DNA from: Bacteroidales bacterium
Lineage (GTDB): Bacteria > Bacteroidota > Bacteroidia > Bacteroidales > UBA4181
NCBI GenBank assembly: GCA_031275285.1
Contig: JAISOY010000048.1
Coordinates: 1 to 33,647, forward strand
Length of the DNA: 33,647 nt
Direction of reading: 5' to 3'
The notes under the pieces were generated by a model, which searched no databases, was not told the DNA's origin, and worked only from the letters and a program-made list of their open reading frames with translations. Both the position numbers and the translations under genes were made by a program. Below are positions 31,557-33,647 of the stretch, piece after piece; the stretch's first letter is position 1, and the number at the start of each line of letters is the position of its first letter.

Positions 31557-32567
31557 ATGAAGAAAATATCTTCTATTCTCTTTTTCACAGCATTGCTTGT
31601 TTCATTATTGGTGGTCGATTCCTGTGTACCGGGATCCAAGTTCACAGAGCAAAAGAAGAAAACTGCCCGTTATGAGATGGAAAATGATAGCCTGATCTCG
31701 GCCAATGAACAATTAACGGTAAGCAATACGGAATTACTTGCCAACATGAATATAGTCCGGAAAGATCTTCAACAGATGTCGGTCGACTCTGCCGAACGGG
31801 TAAAGGCCATTAATGAGTTAAAGAAAAATAACCGGCTGTTGGAGAATCGTTTACAGGAAATGACCGTTTCAATGGATGCCTTAAAAAAAGGTTCTGAAAG
31901 GGAAGCTTCAAAACTGATGTTACAAATACAAGGCATTCAGGATGATCTTCAAAAGCGGGAAGAGGAATTACAGAAACTTTCCGCAGAGATGGGTGAGAAG
32001 CAAAGGAACCTTATGGCGATGGAACTGGAATTGGATAAACGTATCCGGCGTACGGCAGAACTGGAACGACTGATATCCCGTCAGGATTCTGCGGTTAAAG
32101 CCCTTAAGAATAAAGTGTCGGCCGCTTTGGTCGGATTGGAAAATAATGGACTTACAGTCAGTATCAATCAGGGAAAAGTATATGTTTCACTGGACGAAAA
32201 ATTGCTCTTCAAGTCCGGAAGTATCACGGTGGATCCGGCAGGAGTCAGTGCCTTGAAAAAACTGGCAAAAATACTGGAACAAAATCCTGATATCAGCATT
32301 ACCATAGAAGGGCATACAGATAATGTTCCCCTTTCCGCGAATGCATCCATGCAGGATAACTGGGACCTGAGTGTAAAACGGGCTACTTCGATTGTTCGTA
32401 TCCTTCTGGATGGTAGTAAAATAGCTCCCAGCCGGCTCACTGCTGCAGGAAGAGGGGAGTTTATTCCTGTAGACGCTGCCAATACGCCGGCGGCCAGGCA
32501 GAAAAACCGCCGTACGGAGATCATCCTGATGCCCAAGCTGGATGAATTGTATCAAATGTTGGAATAG
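31557..32567 (+). CDS. OmpA-family lipoprotein with long coiled coil
   Basis: A 336-residue protein with a lipoprotein signal ending at C23 (LLVVDSC). A long coiled-coil region (about 28-190) rich in Glu, Lys, Leu and Gln leads to an OmpA C-terminal domain (about 205-325) with the peptidoglycan-binding segments ITIEGHTDNVPL, DNWDLSVKRATSIVRIL, RLTAAGRGEFIPV and ARQKNRRTEIIL. It probably spans from the outer membrane to the cell wall. There is no beta-barrel, so it is not OmpA itself. It appears to be its own unit after sufD. Confidence 0.93.
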   Translation: MKKISSILFFTALLVSLLVVDSCVPGSKFTEQKKKTARYEMENDSLISANEQLTVSNTELLANMNIVRKDLQQMSVDSAERVKAINELKKNNRLLENRLQEMTVSMDALKKGSEREASKLMLQIQGIQDDLQKREEELQKLSAEMGEKQRNLMAMELELDKRIRRTAELERLISRQDSAVKALKNKVSAALVGLENNGLTVSINQGKVYVSLDEKLLFKSGSITVDPAGVSALKKLAKILEQNPDISITIEGHTDNVPLSANASMQDNWDLSVKRATSIVRILLDGSKIAPSRLTAAGRGEFIPVDAANTPAARQKNRRTEIILMPKLDELYQMLE

Positions 32568-32641
32568 AATACACTGTTTCGGATAGGATGAACCAGATGA
32601 CCCTTCTGAGTTAAGGGGCTGAATATAGAATTGAAGGTGCC

Positions 32642-32653
32642 TAATGGCCATTA
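32642..32653. repeat. 12-bp palindrome TAATGGCCATTA
   Basis: A perfect self-complementary 12-mer in the 157-bp gap between the OmpA-like gene and proC, followed by A-rich sequence. Function unknown. Confidence 0.3.
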
Positions 32654-32666
32654 AAAATAAAACAAA

Positions 32667-32701
32667 GCGCCAGCGTTCTCATGGAGCGATCTCACGAGTA
32701 A
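32667..32701 (+). repeat. Dispersed intergenic repeat, copy 2
   Basis: This stretch has CGTTCTCATG (32674-32683), then GAGCG, then CGAGTAA (32695-32701), in the same order and similar spacing as the minus-strand copy at 2541-2573. It lies 24 nt upstream of proC. Confidence 0.45.
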
Positions 32702-32724
32702 CATAGCGTAATAATTATACACGT

Positions 32725-33507
32725 ATGAAAATTACCATTATCGGCTCAGGAAATATTGGTTCGGCATTAGTCTCCGGACTGTTGCGTAACGGAACCGTCC
32801 AGCCTAAAGATATTACCCTGACGGATGTGAATCAGGATGCCTTGGTATTGTATGCATCAAAAGGGATCATCACTTCACGGAATAATCCTGAGGCAGTGAA
32901 ATCTGCGGATATGGTGATCCTTTGTGTAAAACCATTTATGGTACGTACGGTCATTGAGGAGATATCTTCTTCATTAACGGATAAAATGTTGCTGGTATCT
33001 TTTGCCGCAGGGATTAACCTGAACCAGTTGAGCCTGTTTGCGGGTAAACGACCTTTATACCGCGTTATCCCGAATACGGCTATGGCTGTGAATCAGTCCA
33101 TGACCTGTATTGCTGGAGTTAACACTACGGAAGGACAAAACAAGATGATGCTTGATTTTTTCAATCTTGTCGGAATGTCAATGATGATAGATGAGTCTTT
33201 GATGAACGCAGCTACTGTTATTGCTTCCTGTGGTACCGCCTTCGCACTTCGTTATATGAGGGCTGCCACAACAGCTGCGGTGGAGATCGGATTTAAACCG
33301 TCGGTTGCAGTATCTATGATTGCCCAGACTATGCTGGGAGCTGCAGCGCTGATCCATCAATCAAAAAACCATCCCGAACAGGAAATAGATAAGGTTACTA
33401 CTCCCAAAGGAATTACTATTAAGGGGTTGAATGAAATGGAACATGCAGGTTTTTCATCTGCAGTCATGCAGGGTATTCTTGCTGCATATGAAGTGTTTGA
33501 TATCTGA
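32725..33507 (+). CDS. proC: Pyrroline-5-carboxylate reductase
   Basis: A 260-residue enzyme for the last step of proline synthesis, reducing pyrroline-5-carboxylate with NAD(P)H. The N-terminal Rossmann loop is IIGSGNIGSALVSGLL, followed by VILCVKPFMV and RVIPNTAMAVNQSM. The C-terminal dimerisation domain has SCGTAFALRYMRAATTAAVEIGF and the final TTPKGITIKGLNEMEHAGF, which is diagnostic for ProC. Complete and of normal length. The next gene starts 41 nt downstream. Confidence 0.95.
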   Translation: MKITIIGSGNIGSALVSGLLRNGTVQPKDITLTDVNQDALVLYASKGIITSRNNPEAVKSADMVILCVKPFMVRTVIEEISSSLTDKMLLVSFAAGINLNQLSLFAGKRPLYRVIPNTAMAVNQSMTCIAGVNTTEGQNKMMLDFFNLVGMSMMIDESLMNAATVIASCGTAFALRYMRAATTAAVEIGFKPSVAVSMIAQTMLGAAALIHQSKNHPEQEIDKVTTPKGITIKGLNEMEHAGFSSAVMQGILAAYEVFDI

Positions 33508-33548
33508 TCTGACTATATTCAAGTGTATACAACTTAAACTTTTCCGCC

Positions 33549-33647
33549 ATGTTGACAAAATTATATCCGGAGAATCCTAATCCGAAACAGATCGAATCCA
33601 TATCCGGGGTTCTAAAGAATGATGGTGTCATTATCTATCCTACCGAT
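33549..33647 (+). CDS. Sua5/YciO/YrdC-family protein (3' end outside window)
   Basis: Only the first 33 residues are visible, beginning MLTKLYPENPNPKQIESI and ending GVIIYPTD, where the window stops. This fits the start of YrdC-fold proteins, in which this phrase is normally followed by TVYGL; they make threonylcarbamoyladenylate for the tRNA t6A modification or are YciO-type paralogues. Which subgroup cannot be decided from this fragment. Confidence 0.75.
   Translation, partial: MLTKLYPENPNPKQIESISGVLKNDGVIIYPTD

Noticed and set aside
32601..32622. CCCTT/AAGGG hairpin after the OmpA-like gene as a terminator
   Set aside because: Only about five base pairs and no T-run follows on the plus strand.

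Overview
The window looks like a chromosomal segment of a Bacteroidota bacterium, most likely order Bacteroidales. The evidence is the gene content (HU/SPOR fusion, PCMD lipoprotein, GH109, BNR-4 and DUF1080 proteins, a Bacteroidales-type double-glycine leader), the absence of clear Shine-Dalgarno sites, and several upstream regions with the Bacteroides-type -7 box TAnnTTTG. No rRNA, tRNA, CRISPR array, insertion sequence or phage gene was recognised.

Layout. 1-4718: 3' part of a CusA/CzcA-type heavy-metal RND pump, then an OmpR-type response regulator and its sensor kinase. 4891-6294: Tat-exported GH109-type Gfo/Idh/MocA enzyme. 6340-9502 (minus): a five-module PCMD lipoprotein followed by an outer-membrane beta-barrel protein. 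9710-13381: CCA-adding-type nucleotidyltransferase, a DUF6051-like alpha/beta hydrolase, and on the minus strand radC and rpsT. 13530-17771 (minus): a small carbohydrate locus of DUF1080 hydrolase, clan GH-D (alpha-galactosidase-like) enzyme and BNR-4 beta-propeller protein with ulvan-lyase-like residues. 18277-24131 (plus): a compact five-gene operon, described below. 24282-29142 (minus): waaA, an HU/SPOR cell-envelope protein, lptB and thrC. 29401-33647 (plus): sufC, sufD, an OmpA-like lipoprotein, proC and the start of a Sua5/YrdC gene.

The most interesting region is 18277-24131. It encodes an exported erythromycin-esterase-like protein, a 197-residue protein with a double-glycine leader, a short LanC-like protein and two glycosyltransferases (GT4 and GT2), with spacings of 16 nt, a 10-nt overlap, 3 nt and 14 nt. 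The leader resembles those of Bacteroidales RiPP precursors, but the cargo is a folded domain with papain/C39-like Cys-His-Asp spacing and a Gly/Ser tail with a serine every fourth residue. My inference is a secreted, probably glycosylated, RiPP-like protein system. The LanC-like protein lacks the zinc-binding C-terminal half, and there is no radical SAM enzyme, LanB/LanM dehydratase or peptidase-containing exporter here, so it does not match a standard lanthipeptide or grasp-with-spasm cluster.

Elsewhere, lptB and waaA serve lipopolysaccharide assembly, and sufC-sufD stand without sufB or sufS. All functional calls rest on reading motifs by eye and on memory of protein families; no database search was run.
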